Source: JAYODW01 sp038116745
GTDB lineage: Bacteria > Pseudomonadota > Gammaproteobacteria > Ga0077536
Assembly: GCA_038116745.1 (NCBI GenBank)
Contig: JAYODW010000079.1
Location: 1 to 8,832 of the forward strand
DNA length: 8,832 bases
Direction: 5' to 3'
The position numbers were made by a program, and so were the translations under genes. This document shows, piece by piece, positions 1 to 6,909 of this stretch (position 1 is its first letter; the number at the start of each line of letters is the position of its first letter). The notes beneath the pieces are model-generated. The model had not been told where the DNA came from. It did not search any database and worked only from the letters and a program-made list of their open reading frames with translations.

Positions 1-7
1 TTTTTTC

Positions 8-36
8 TTGATCAGCATCGTGCGGTCTCCTAGCAT
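8..36 (+). promoter_or_regulatory. Possible sigma70-like promoter for the exported protein gene
   Basis: TTGATC (8-13) and TAGCAT (31-36) are separated by 17 bases, which fits a weak sigma70 promoter about 80 bases before the start codon at 117. The -10 element is poor and the window begins only seven bases upstream, so a promoter further out cannot be excluded. Confidence 0.25.
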
Positions 37-116
37 CGGCGCTCCACAACCGGGGCGCTCTGTCAGCGTCAAAATTCTGTCATCAAGACTCTGTGGGAAT
101 GGAGATTGCAGAAGCT

Positions 117-806
117 ATGCCAACTTTGACCACGCCTTTCACACGCGGCGCATTGGCCGGTTGGTTAACGCTGGTCGCTCTGACATTGACGGCGAGCAAT
201 GCCAGCGCTGCCCGAACGGCAGGTATCGACGGGCTGAACGGCACCTGGCAGCTCGTCAAGGATGAATCTCAGGATTTCGAGGACGCAGCCGAGGAGGTCA
301 ATGACGAGATCAACCGTAAGCGACGGGAGGAAGAGTCAGGTTTCAACCGTCAGCGTTCTGGTACCAATAGCGGACGTGCAAATCGCTTTCAGGGGCAGAT
401 GGATGCGACTCAGCAGATGATCAATGAAGACGGCCGGTCGATTGACTGGGGGAGTCCTGTCGAGATCCGTCAGATGATGGTGGCGCGCTCGCTGCGCCTG
501 TACCAGGCCCGCAAGGTTGTTCTGATCTACGACGGTGAACGCAAGCGGACGCTGGCGATCAATCCGGCCGGGCGGGCGTTCTCAATTTCCGGTACCGAAA
601 TTAATCAGGACGATATCGGCCGCACCCTGGCCTATTTTGAAGATGACGCGCTGGTTGTCGAAACAGAAATCCACACCGGCGGTCGGCTGACCGAGCGCTT
701 CGCCTACCAGGATGAGCCCGAGCGTTTACGTGTCCTGGTGACGCGGGAGATCCGCAAGGGAGGGGATCGCCTGGAGTTTGTCCGGGTGTTCGAGCGCGGC
801 AGCTGA
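117..806 (+). CDS. Exported hypothetical protein, lipocalin-like style
   Basis: I do not recognise a named family. From the ATG at 117 the protein has 229 residues. It has a typical signal peptide: an Arg at residue 10, a hydrophobic stretch at about 11-25, and an Ala-Ser-Ala cleavage motif at 29-31, so the mature protein probably starts at about residue 32 in the periplasm or beyond. The mature N-terminus has a GTWQL motif (42-46), a turn-then-strand opening seen in many small secreted beta-barrel proteins. A very polar, Glu/Arg/Gln-rich stretch follows (about 50-110), then alternating beta-strand-like segments to the end (about 125-226). In-frame alternatives are GTG at 93 and ATG at 99. 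I prefer 117 because it puts the positively charged n-region next to the hydrophobic core; the only SD-like GGAG (101-104) is 12 bases away, so ribosome-site support is weak. It is convergent with the SDR gene, with 25 bases between stop codons. No catalytic motif is visible. Confidence 0.75.
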   Translation: MPTLTTPFTRGALAGWLTLVALTLTASNASAARTAGIDGLNGTWQLVKDESQDFEDAAEEVNDEINRKRREEESGFNRQRSGTNSGRANRFQGQMDATQQMINEDGRSIDWGSPVEIRQMMVARSLRLYQARKVVLIYDGERKRTLAINPAGRAFSISGTEINQDDIGRTLAYFEDDALVVETEIHTGGRLTERFAYQDEPERLRVLVTREIRKGGDRLEFVRVFERGS

Positions 807-819
807 GGCCGCCGCGCTC
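792..819. terminator. GC-rich hairpin between convergent genes
   Basis: GAGCGCGGC (792-800) pairs perfectly with GCCGCGCTC (811-819), a 9-bp stem with a 10-base loop that contains the stop codon of the upstream plus-strand gene (804-806). It lies where two convergent genes end. No T-run follows on either strand, so it is not a canonical intrinsic terminator. It may block exonuclease or aid Rho-dependent termination. Confidence 0.35.
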
Positions 820-831
820 TTGGAAAACCTG

Positions 832-1761
832 TCAGCTCAGAGCCTGCTCTTTCACTTCAAGCTCAATGCGTGACCACTCCATGGCGATGTCCTCTGCTGT
901 GCCGCCGACGCCCAGCTTGAAGTTGCCGAGATTGAGCTCGTCCCGCGGCCGGGACAACAGTCTTGCTACAGCTTGCGCCGCTTCATAAGTTTCCAGCATC
1001 CTCGGCTGCCAGCGCCCGAATACTTTGGGATTGTCGGCGTACTCCTCGGTCATGCCGGTGCGGATAAACGGCAGCATGAGGCAGCACGCGCTGGCCATAT
1101 CACTCGAGCGGCCGAGGTTGACGCGCAGGACCTCCGGCAGTCGCAGCACCGCCCAGTTCGCCACAACATAGCCCGGCACCGCGACGCCCGGCTCAATCGA
1201 TTGCATGGATGAGATGTAAACAAACTGCACCGGCTGATTGTGGTAAACCGCTTCGCCTGCCCACAGATGGGTCATGTAGACGAAGCCGTCGATCTTCGTG
1301 TCCATCACCATCTTTGATTCCGCCAGCTTCTCGATGAAATCGCGCCGCACCCGGGCGCGTCTCTCGGCGCGACTTTCGCCGTCGATTTCAGGCAGTGCGC
1401 GTCCGAAGCGGTAACCGGCCTCCGTGAGTCCGGAATTACAGATCACGATGTCTGGTCCTTTTCCTCCCATCTGTTCGATGACGTAACTGCGGGACGCCCA
1501 CAGGTCACGCGTGTTGGTCACGTCTGCCTGCATGGCAAAGGCTTTCACGCCCTCTGCGCGCATGGCGTCGACCATGTCGAAGCCATCGCGGTAGCTGCTG
1601 TGAAAATGGACACCGACGACTTCGGCGCCGTTCACTGCGGCGGCGAGCGCCAGCCCCTGGCCGATGCCGCCGTCCTTACCGGATCCGGTGATGAGCACGC
1701 GCTTGCCGGCAAAGGCCTGCTCGGGAAATTTGAACTTGCTGAGATCGGCCGTAAAGGTCAT
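832..1761 (-). CDS. SDR-family oxidoreductase with Lys-Ser-Tyr-Asn (ketoreductase-domain order) active site
   Basis: A 309-residue, probably cytosolic NAD(P)(H)-dependent oxidoreductase of the short-chain dehydrogenase fold. The N-terminal Rossmann part shows TGSGKDGGIGQG (25-36), a stretched glycine motif, and an acidic ADVT (79-82) at the usual adenine-contact position. The classical NNAG is replaced by CNSG (108-111). The active site is odd: Ser185 (ISSMQS) and Tyr198 are spaced as usual, but the residue four after Tyr is Asn202 where classical SDRs have Lys, and a Lys (Lys156, in MDTKIDG) occupies the helix position normally held by Asn. This Lys-Ser-Tyr-Asn order is the one known from type I polyketide and fatty-acid synthase ketoreductase domains, so the enzyme is probably active. 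Substrate is unknown. About 40 extra charged residues (113-152) separate CNSG from the Lys. The ATG at 1761 is preceded by GAGG with nine bases between, supporting this start. It lies 78 bases downstream of the bisphosphate nucleotidase on the same strand and may be co-transcribed. I would not call it phaB. Confidence 0.88.
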   Translation of the reverse strand: MTFTADLSKFKFPEQAFAGKRVLITGSGKDGGIGQGLALAAAVNGAEVVGVHFHSSYRDGFDMVDAMRAEGVKAFAMQADVTNTRDLWASRSYVIEQMGGKGPDIVICNSGLTEAGYRFGRALPEIDGESRAERRARVRRDFIEKLAESKMVMDTKIDGFVYMTHLWAGEAVYHNQPVQFVYISSMQSIEPGVAVPGYVVANWAVLRLPEVLRVNLGRSSDMASACCLMLPFIRTGMTEEYADNPKVFGRWQPRMLETYEAAQAVARLLSRPRDELNLGNFKLGVGGTAEDIAMEWSRIELEVKEQALS

Positions 1762-1792
1762 GGTTGGTTACCTCAATGAGAAACGAATGATT

Positions 1793-1811
1793 AGAAAGAG
1801 TTGAGAAAGAG
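1793..1811 (-). repeat. Two direct copies of CTCTTTCT, 11-bp period
   Basis: AGAAAGAG occurs at 1793-1800 and again at 1804-1811 on the plus strand (CTCTTTCT on the coding minus strand). It is a pyrimidine-rich leader between the nucleotidase stop and the SDR start. The 11-base period puts both copies on the same DNA face. It may be a regulator site or simply an unstructured leader. Confidence 0.3.
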
Positions 1812-1839
1812 ATCGCTCGGCTCGCACAGATTGGCTGAG

Positions 1840-2670
1840 TCAATCGGGAAACAGATTCAGCGTCGCGATCGTTTCGATCAGTGAAGCATGCACTGAGGGA
1901 GCGCTGCACACGACGCCGCGGTTATTTGAAAGCAAAGCGCCTCGGGAAAAGTCCAATGGATTGCCGCGAATGTCAGACACGCGGGCGCCCGCTTCTTCAG
2001 CCACCAGTTTGCCTGCTGCGTGATCCCAGATCTTCTCGACGTAGCCGCGCTGCGTGGGCAGCCGCAGGTAGGCGTCGGCCTGACCGCGCGCCACCACGGC
2101 GTATTTGCACTGGCTGTCCAGACGCACCGGCGCGCCCGCGATGCCCAGGTGCCGCACGATACGGGCAGTATCGTCCAGGCGGGAGTGACCAGCCTCGACG
2201 GATTCGCACACGCGGACGGTCTCCAGCGCGGCCTGTTGACGAACCTCAACGCGGACCGGAGGGCTCGTGGGATCAGCGACCGGGAGACACCACGCGCCTG
2301 CGCCGCGTGAGGCATAAAACAGAGACCCCTGCTGTGCGGCCTGATCGACCGGCAGGTTGGAATCGAAGCCGAGGTTCGGACAGCCCAGGATCCCGAATAC
2401 GACTTCCCCGTTTTCTATCAGCGCCAGGGATACGGCGTACTGCCCTCCACGCAGAAAGCCTTTGGTGCCGTCGATCGGGTCGAGGGTCCAGTAGCGTGCG
2501 GCGCTTGCATCATGGTTGCCGACGTCTATGGCATCCAGGATCTGCTCTGTGTCGGCGGTCTCCCAAACCTCCTGCACCGCGTCGGTGACAGCTTGTCGGA
2601 GTGTGTCCTGGCCGGATGCACGCAAAGCATCAGCATCCTCCTCCCCGACCAGGCGCAGGTCCGGCTCAAG
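1840..2670 (-). CDS. 3'(2'),5'-bisphosphate nucleotidase, HAL2/SAL1 type, 5' end lost in gap
   Basis: This member of the inositol monophosphatase-like, Mg-dependent, lithium-sensitive phosphatase superfamily is expected to hydrolyse 3'-phosphoadenosine 5'-phosphate (PAP) to AMP and phosphate, recycling the by-product of PAPS-dependent sulfate assimilation or sulfotransfer in the cytosol. The 276 C-terminal residues are present. Visible motifs, numbered from the gap edge, are GEED (9-12, metal ligand region), the signature DPIDGTKGFLRG (64-75) with metal-binding Asp64 and Asp67, CPNL (97-100), LDSQCKY (184-190), and EKIWDHAAG (212-220) with the third metal-binding Asp216, followed by GNPLDFS. 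From memory, the wording is closest to plant SAL1 and yeast HAL2 rather than E. coli CysQ. By comparison with those proteins about 60-70 N-terminal residues, including the start codon, are missing in the N gap. An apparent continuation of the frame beyond the gap to 2844 overlaps the acs start and is not real. The SDR gene follows 78 bases downstream on the same strand. Confidence 0.9.
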   Translation of the reverse strand, partial: LEPDLRLVGEEDADALRASGQDTLRQAVTDAVQEVWETADTEQILDAIDVGNHDASAARYWTLDPIDGTKGFLRGGQYAVSLALIENGEVVFGILGCPNLGFDSNLPVDQAAQQGSLFYASRGAGAWCLPVADPTSPPVRVEVRQQAALETVRVCESVEAGHSRLDDTARIVRHLGIAGAPVRLDSQCKYAVVARGQADAYLRLPTQRGYVEKIWDHAAGKLVAEEAGARVSDIRGNPLDFSRGALLSNNRGVVCSAPSVHASLIETIATLNLFPD

Positions 2671-2770
2671 NNNNNNNNNNNNNNNNNNNNNNNNNNNNNN
2701 NNNNNNNNNNNNNNNNNNNNNNNNNNNNNNNNNNNNNNNNNNNNNNNNNNNNNNNNNNNNNNNNNNNNNN
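2671..2770. other. Assembly gap of 100 N
   Basis: Exactly 100 undetermined bases, the usual placeholder for a scaffold join of unknown size. It hides the 5' end of the bisphosphate nucleotidase gene and very probably the divergent promoters of that gene and of acs. Only 37 bases of known sequence (2771-2807) remain between it and the acs start. Confidence 0.95.
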
Positions 2771-2807
2771 CGAAAGGCGTATCTGAAAAACCCAGGAGAA
2801 TTCGACG

Positions 2808-4745
2808 ATGCCCGAGTCAAACGTCCGCCAGGTGCCAGCGGCAATCGCCGCGGCGGCGCATATTGATGAAGCGAAGTATAACGAGATGTACGCCCGATCT
2901 CTGTCGGAGCCGGATGCTTTCTGGGCCGAGCAGGCGGAAGCGTTTGTCAGCTGGGAGCGTAAGTGGGACGCGGTCAGTAGCTTTGATTTTCACTCCGCGG
3001 ATATCCGCTGGTTTGAAGGCGCGCGTCTTAATGTCAGCGCGAACTGTCTGGATCGGCATCTGGAAACCCGCGGAGATCAGACAGCCATCATCTGGGAGGG
3101 CGATAACCCGGACGATCATAAGCACATCTCTTATCGCGAACTGCACGCTGAAGTCTGCAGATTTTCAAACGTGCTTAAGACCTGCGGCGTTAAAAAGGGT
3201 GACCGCGTGTCGATTTATATGCCGATGGTGCCGGAAGCCGCAGTGGCAATGCTGGCCTGCACACGCATTGGCGCGATTCACTCTGTTGTATTCGGCGGCT
3301 TTTCACCGGACGCCCTGAAAGACCGGATCCTCGATTCAGAGTGCTCGGTTGTGATCACGGCCGATGAAGGGATACGTGGCGGTCGCGCGGTGCCGTTGAA
3401 GGCGAACACCGACGAGGCCTTGAAAAGCTGTCCTGACGTTCACTCAGTGATCGTGGTGCAACGCACGGGCGGCGCGGTCGACTGGGTCGACGGTCGGGAT
3501 CTCTGGTATCACGAGGAGATGGCGGCGGCTGAAGCCGACTGTGCGCCCGAGTCGATGTCGTCAGAGGACCCGCTGTTCATCCTCTACACCTCAGGATCGA
3601 CCGGAAAGCCGAAAGGCGTCCTGCACACCACCGGTGGCTATCTCCTGCATGTGGCGATGACGCACAAATATGTTTTCGACTACCACGAGGGAGATGTTTA
3701 TTGGTGCACGGCCGATGTGGGCTGGGTGACCGGACATTCGTACATCGTTTACGGTCCGCTCGCGAACGGCGCCGTGACGCTGATGTTTGAGGGCGTCCCG
3801 ACTTATCCCGATGCGAGCCGCTTCTGGCAGGTGATCGAAAAACACCGGGTCAATATTTTCTACACCGCCCCGACCGCGATCCGGGCGCTGATGGGTCAGG
3901 GAGAGGACTACGTCACGCGTTGCGATCGCAGTTCGCTCCGCATACTGGGCAGTGTGGGGGAGCCGATTAATCCCGAGGCCTGGGAGTGGTATTACCGCGT
4001 GGTCGGAGACTCCCGATGCCCCATTGTTGACACCTGGTGGCAGACAGAAACGGGCGGCATTCTTATCACGCCTCTGCCCGGGGCACGCGCGCTCAAACCG
4101 GGATCGGCAACACTGCCGTTTTTCGGGGTCGAACCCGCCCTGGTTGATGACCAGGGCAAAGAGATCGAGGGTGCTGCTTCAGGATCCCTGGTCATCAAAA
4201 GCTCCTGGCCGGGACAGATGCGGACGGTGTACGGCGACCATGAGCGCTTCAAGGAAACCTACTTCAAGATGTTTCCAGGGAATTACTTCACCGGTGACGG
4301 TGCACGGCGGGATGAGGACGGGTACTACTGGATTACCGGGCGCGTAGACGACGTTATCAATGTTTCGGGGCATCGCATGGGCACCGCTGAAGTGGAAAGC
4401 GCGTTGGTTTCTCACGAGGCGGTCTCGGAGGCTGCCGTGGTGGGCTATCCGCATGACATCAAGGGGCAGGGCATCTACGCCTATGTCACGCTGATGACCG
4501 GGACCGAGGCGACTGAGGACCTGCGTAAAGCTCTGGTGCAGCATGTGCGTCATGAGATCGGGGCGATTGCCAGTCCTGACGTGATCCAATGGGCACCAGG
4601 CCTGCCGAAGACCCGTTCCGGAAAAATCATGCGGCGGATCCTGCGCAAGGTAGCGGCGAATGAGCTTGATAATCTCGGTGACACATCCACGCTGGCAGAG
4701 CCCGCAGTGGTGGATGACCTCATTGCCAATCGCGCGAACCGCTGA
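2808..4745 (+). CDS. acs: Acetyl-CoA synthetase (AMP-forming)
   Basis: Converts acetate, ATP and CoA to acetyl-CoA, AMP and diphosphate in the cytosol, the high-affinity route of acetate use. The 645-residue length is normal for Acs. The N-terminal domain includes RWFEGARLNVSANCLDRH (67-84). The adenylate-forming motif TSGSTGKPKG is at 261-270. VGWVTGHSYIVYGPL (304-318) and DTWWQTETGG (408-417) include the Val-Thr pair and the Trp (Trp411) that define the small acetate pocket. The hinge and C-terminal domain follow with YFTGD (493-497) and GRVDDVINVSGHR (511-523). PKTRSGKIMRR (600-610) carries Lys606, equivalent to the catalytic lysine that acetyltransferases silence in enteric Acs. The ATG at 2808 has AGGAGA (2794-2799) eight bases upstream. 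It is followed after 27 bases by phaE in the same reading frame, so acs appears to be the first gene of an acs-phaE-phaC operon. Its promoter is likely in the N gap. Propionyl-CoA synthetase is less likely given the acetate-pocket residues and wording. Confidence 0.97.
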   Translation: MPESNVRQVPAAIAAAAHIDEAKYNEMYARSLSEPDAFWAEQAEAFVSWERKWDAVSSFDFHSADIRWFEGARLNVSANCLDRHLETRGDQTAIIWEGDNPDDHKHISYRELHAEVCRFSNVLKTCGVKKGDRVSIYMPMVPEAAVAMLACTRIGAIHSVVFGGFSPDALKDRILDSECSVVITADEGIRGGRAVPLKANTDEALKSCPDVHSVIVVQRTGGAVDWVDGRDLWYHEEMAAAEADCAPESMSSEDPLFILYTSGSTGKPKGVLHTTGGYLLHVAMTHKYVFDYHEGDVYWCTADVGWVTGHSYIVYGPLANGAVTLMFEGVPTYPDASRFWQVIEKHRVNIFYTAPTAIRALMGQGEDYVTRCDRSSLRILGSVGEPINPEAWEWYYRVVGDSRCPIVDTWWQTETGGILITPLPGARALKPGSATLPFFGVEPALVDDQGKEIEGAASGSLVIKSSWPGQMRTVYGDHERFKETYFKMFPGNYFTGDGARRDEDGYYWITGRVDDVINVSGHRMGTAEVESALVSHEAVSEAAVVGYPHDIKGQGIYAYVTLMTGTEATEDLRKALVQHVRHEIGAIASPDVIQWAPGLPKTRSGKIMRRILRKVAANELDNLGDTSTLAEPAVVDDLIANRANR

Positions 4746-4772
4746 GCGGCGGACTCGCACTCTGCCGAACAA

Positions 4773-5762
4773 GTGACAGGCCGCGAGAGACCGGATGGTT
4801 TCCACGGTGCGGCCGATCCGGCGGCACTCTGGCGCGCCGGCGAGAAGCTGTGGGAGGAGGCGTTCGGCGCTGATTTCCTGACCGGGGTGCAGCAGCAGTT
4901 CGAGCAATTCGGACAGGCAGTTGCGTCCATGCTGGAGGCGGCGCCAGAGGAACGTCCTGAAGAAGCGCTCGCGGCCGGCGTGCAGGGGTTGAGTGCTGAG
5001 CTACCAGAACAATTAGAGCGAGAGTGGTTCGCGTTGCCCTTTGTGTGGGGAAGCGGTCTGTTTAGACTGCTTGATTACTCTCCGCTGACACCGTTGCAGG
5101 AGTTTGTCGATCAGCAGGCGGGATTCCGCTGGCAGGGGCCTGCGGTAGGACCGCTGCGCGAGAGCATCGAACGCGTTAAGGCGCTACAGCACAGTGAGCG
5201 CCGGGCGCGCGCGACAGCAGACACGCTTCTGCGTGCCTACAGGGGCGCCGTGAGTCTCGCTCTGGAGCGCTTTGCGCTGTTTCTCCGGCGGGATGAAGGT
5301 GAGCCGATCACCTCCTTGCGAGGCCTCTACGATGCCTGGGTCAGCGTGGCGGAGCGGGCTTATCGGGATACCGTGATGAGCGCAGACTTCAGACGCTCTT
5401 TTGCCGAGTGTGCCAACGCGACGGTGGCGGTAGTCCGCGAGCGTCGTGCGTTTCTGGCGAAAGAGTTCAATTACTTCGGCATCGCGCAGCAATCTGTCAT
5501 TGACGCCCTGGTGGATAAGCAGGCCGGGCTGGAGGCCGAGATCATCGCACTGCAGACCGCGTTGGCCGGGTTGCGCGCGGATGGGGCGGAGGAGGCGTCA
5601 GGTGCAGAGCCGCCGGTGAGGCGTCGCGCTGCAGCGCGTGGGAAACGATCTGTAGAGAAGCAGCCGCAATCAAAGCGGGCATCTGGTAAGACCATTAGGC
5701 CCAGACGTCGCAAGCAGAGCGAATTTGATATCGGCTCGATTTTTGAGGATCCGGACGCCTAG
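4773..5762 (+). CDS. phaE: Class III PHA synthase subunit PhaE
   Basis: Non-catalytic partner that binds and activates PhaC at the surface of PHA granules. The protein has 329 residues, mostly predicted helical. An amphipathic N-terminal part with LWRAGEKLWEEAFG (19-32) leads to the conserved PhaE core, LYDAWVSVAERAYRDTVMSA (185-204) followed by DFRRSFAECANA (205-216). A heptad-like helix follows (about 236-268), then a strikingly basic linker with 15 Arg/Lys and one acidic residue in 283-314, and a short acidic end (IFEDPDA). The start is GTG at 4773: it is the first possible start after the acs stop, since the frame between (4746-4772) is open but has no start codon. No good Shine-Dalgarno sequence precedes it, so translation probably depends on ribosomes finishing acs 27 bases earlier. 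The gene sits five bases before phaC, the standard phaEC arrangement. The basic tail could bind DNA, RNA or the granule surface; that is inference. Confidence 0.92.
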   Translation: MTGRERPDGFHGAADPAALWRAGEKLWEEAFGADFLTGVQQQFEQFGQAVASMLEAAPEERPEEALAAGVQGLSAELPEQLEREWFALPFVWGSGLFRLLDYSPLTPLQEFVDQQAGFRWQGPAVGPLRESIERVKALQHSERRARATADTLLRAYRGAVSLALERFALFLRRDEGEPITSLRGLYDAWVSVAERAYRDTVMSADFRRSFAECANATVAVVRERRAFLAKEFNYFGIAQQSVIDALVDKQAGLEAEIIALQTALAGLRADGAEEASGAEPPVRRRAAARGKRSVEKQPQSKRASGKTIRPRRRKQSEFDIGSIFEDPDA

Positions 5763-5767
5763 CCCTG

Positions 5768-6862
5768 ATGCCGGAGATCCGTCTCACATCAAAAGGGATA
5801 GCCGACGAGCTGGCACGGCTGCAGGAAAGCTGGGGCGCAGGCCTGGAAGCGTTAAGGGGTGCGGAGCCGGTCGCGCTTGGTGCCACGGCGCGCGAGTGCC
5901 TCTGGCAGACGGGGAAAGCGAGGCTCTACCGCTACCTTCCACCGGCAGAAAATAGCGACGCGGACAAAGCACCGTTGCTACTGGTCTACGCACTGGTCAA
6001 CCGGCCGGACATGGTGGATCTGCAGCCTGGAAGGTCTCTGGTCGCAGATCTCCTGGCACAGGGGTTCGATGTCTATCTGCTGGACTGGGGGTTTCCGGAT
6101 CCGCTCGATCGCACGCTCGGCCTGGAGAATTACCTGCTCGGATACCTGGACAGCGTGGTTGATTTTCTCTGTGGCCGACTTGCCAAGGATGAACTGACGC
6201 TGTTCGGGATCTGTCAGGGCGGAACGCTGAGCGCGTGCTATGCCGCGTTGTATCCAAGCAAGGTCAATCGACTCGTTCTGACGGTGACGCCGATTGATTT
6301 CCACACCCCTGATGACATGCTCAGCCACCTGGCGCGGGAGATCGATTTTGACGCCTTATCTGATGTTTGCGGAAACATAGACGGACGGATCCTCAACGCC
6401 GCGTTTCTGTCACTAAAGCCCTACCGCCTGCTGCAGCAGAAATATCTACGCTTTCTGGAAAGCGCAGCTGATCCTGCGGAACGCGAGTTGTTTCTCCGCA
6501 TGGAGAAGTGGATTTTCGATAGTCCCGCGTTGCCTGCGCGGATCTCACGCCAGTTCGCCAGACACTGCTATCAGGAGAACGCTCTGGTCAATGGTGCGCT
6601 CTCGATCGGCTCACACCGGGTTGATCTGCGACAGCTGAGCATGCCTGTGCTGAACATTTACGCGCGGGACGATCACCTGGTGCCGCCTGCGGCCAGTCGC
6701 GCGCTCGTCCGCTTTATCCCCCCGGAGCGCTACAGCGAGCACGAGATCCCGGGGGGACATATCGGAATCTATGTCGGCAGCCGGGCGGGTGTTGGCGTAG
6801 CGGACGTGGTTGCTGCCTGGTGGCGCGACGAGGGCAAGACGTCGGGCGGCGGACTGAGCTGA
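5768..6862 (+). CDS. phaC: Class III PHA synthase catalytic subunit PhaC
   Basis: Polymerises (R)-3-hydroxyacyl-CoA, chiefly short-chain units in this class, into PHA and releases CoA. It acts at the granule surface as a complex with PhaE. The 364-residue length is typical of class III enzymes, which lack the long N-terminal region of class I. The alpha/beta-hydrolase fold shows the lipase-like box GICQGG (147-152) with nucleophile Cys149, Asp302 in ARDDHLVPP (299-307), and His331 in IPGGHIGIYVGS (327-338). These numbers equal the Cys149-Asp302-His331 triad known for Allochromatium vinosum PhaC. DVYLLDWG (101-108) is also characteristic. The ATG at 5768 is five bases after the phaE stop. The only purine-rich candidate, GAGGAT (5745-5750), is too far upstream, so translational coupling to phaE is likely and would help equal subunit production. 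It is followed by a strong hairpin at 6875-6909. Confidence 0.96.
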   Translation: MPEIRLTSKGIADELARLQESWGAGLEALRGAEPVALGATARECLWQTGKARLYRYLPPAENSDADKAPLLLVYALVNRPDMVDLQPGRSLVADLLAQGFDVYLLDWGFPDPLDRTLGLENYLLGYLDSVVDFLCGRLAKDELTLFGICQGGTLSACYAALYPSKVNRLVLTVTPIDFHTPDDMLSHLAREIDFDALSDVCGNIDGRILNAAFLSLKPYRLLQQKYLRFLESAADPAERELFLRMEKWIFDSPALPARISRQFARHCYQENALVNGALSIGSHRVDLRQLSMPVLNIYARDDHLVPPAASRALVRFIPPERYSEHEIPGGHIGIYVGSRAGVGVADVVAAWWRDEGKTSGGGLS

Positions 6863-6874
6863 TGACGAAAAGTG

Positions 6875-6909
6875 CCCCCTGAGTCCCCGGAAAACGGGGA
6901 GACAGGGGG
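6875..6909. terminator. Strong hairpin between convergent phaC and phasin genes
   Basis: CCCCCTG (6875-6881) pairs with CAGGGGG (6903-6909), and inside it TCCCCG (6884-6889) pairs with CGGGGA (6895-6900) around a GAAAA loop. An AG/GA two-by-two internal loop separates the two stems. On the minus strand the stem is followed by CACTTTTC, a short T-run, so it best fits an intrinsic terminator for the phasin transcript. It also lies 12 bases after phaC and can end or protect that transcript, although no T-run follows on the plus strand. Confidence 0.7.

Noticed and set aside
832..1761. Calling the SDR the acetoacetyl-CoA reductase PhaB of the PHA pathway
   Set aside because: PhaB is a classical SDR of about 245 residues with a Tyr-x-x-x-Lys motif; this protein is longer, has the swapped tetrad, and lies on the opposite strand beyond the acs gene.
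832..1761. Calling the SDR catalytically dead because the Tyr-x-x-x-Lys lysine is missing
   Set aside because: A compensating Lys156 is present where ketoreductase domains of PKS/FAS carry theirs.
1829..1845. GATTG/CAATC hairpin over the nucleotidase stop codon
   Set aside because: The five-base stem with a seven-base loop and no T-run is too weak to call a terminator, and the downstream SDR gene is probably co-transcribed.
2771..2844. Apparent start of the bisphosphate nucleotidase to the right of the N gap
   Set aside because: The frame is bridged only by undetermined bases, has no family likeness on that side, and would overlap the acs ribosome site and start.
4179..4907. Long minus-strand open frame opposite acs and phaE
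   Set aside because: It is a shadow of GC-rich coding sequence; acs and phaE on the plus strand have unmistakable family motifs throughout.
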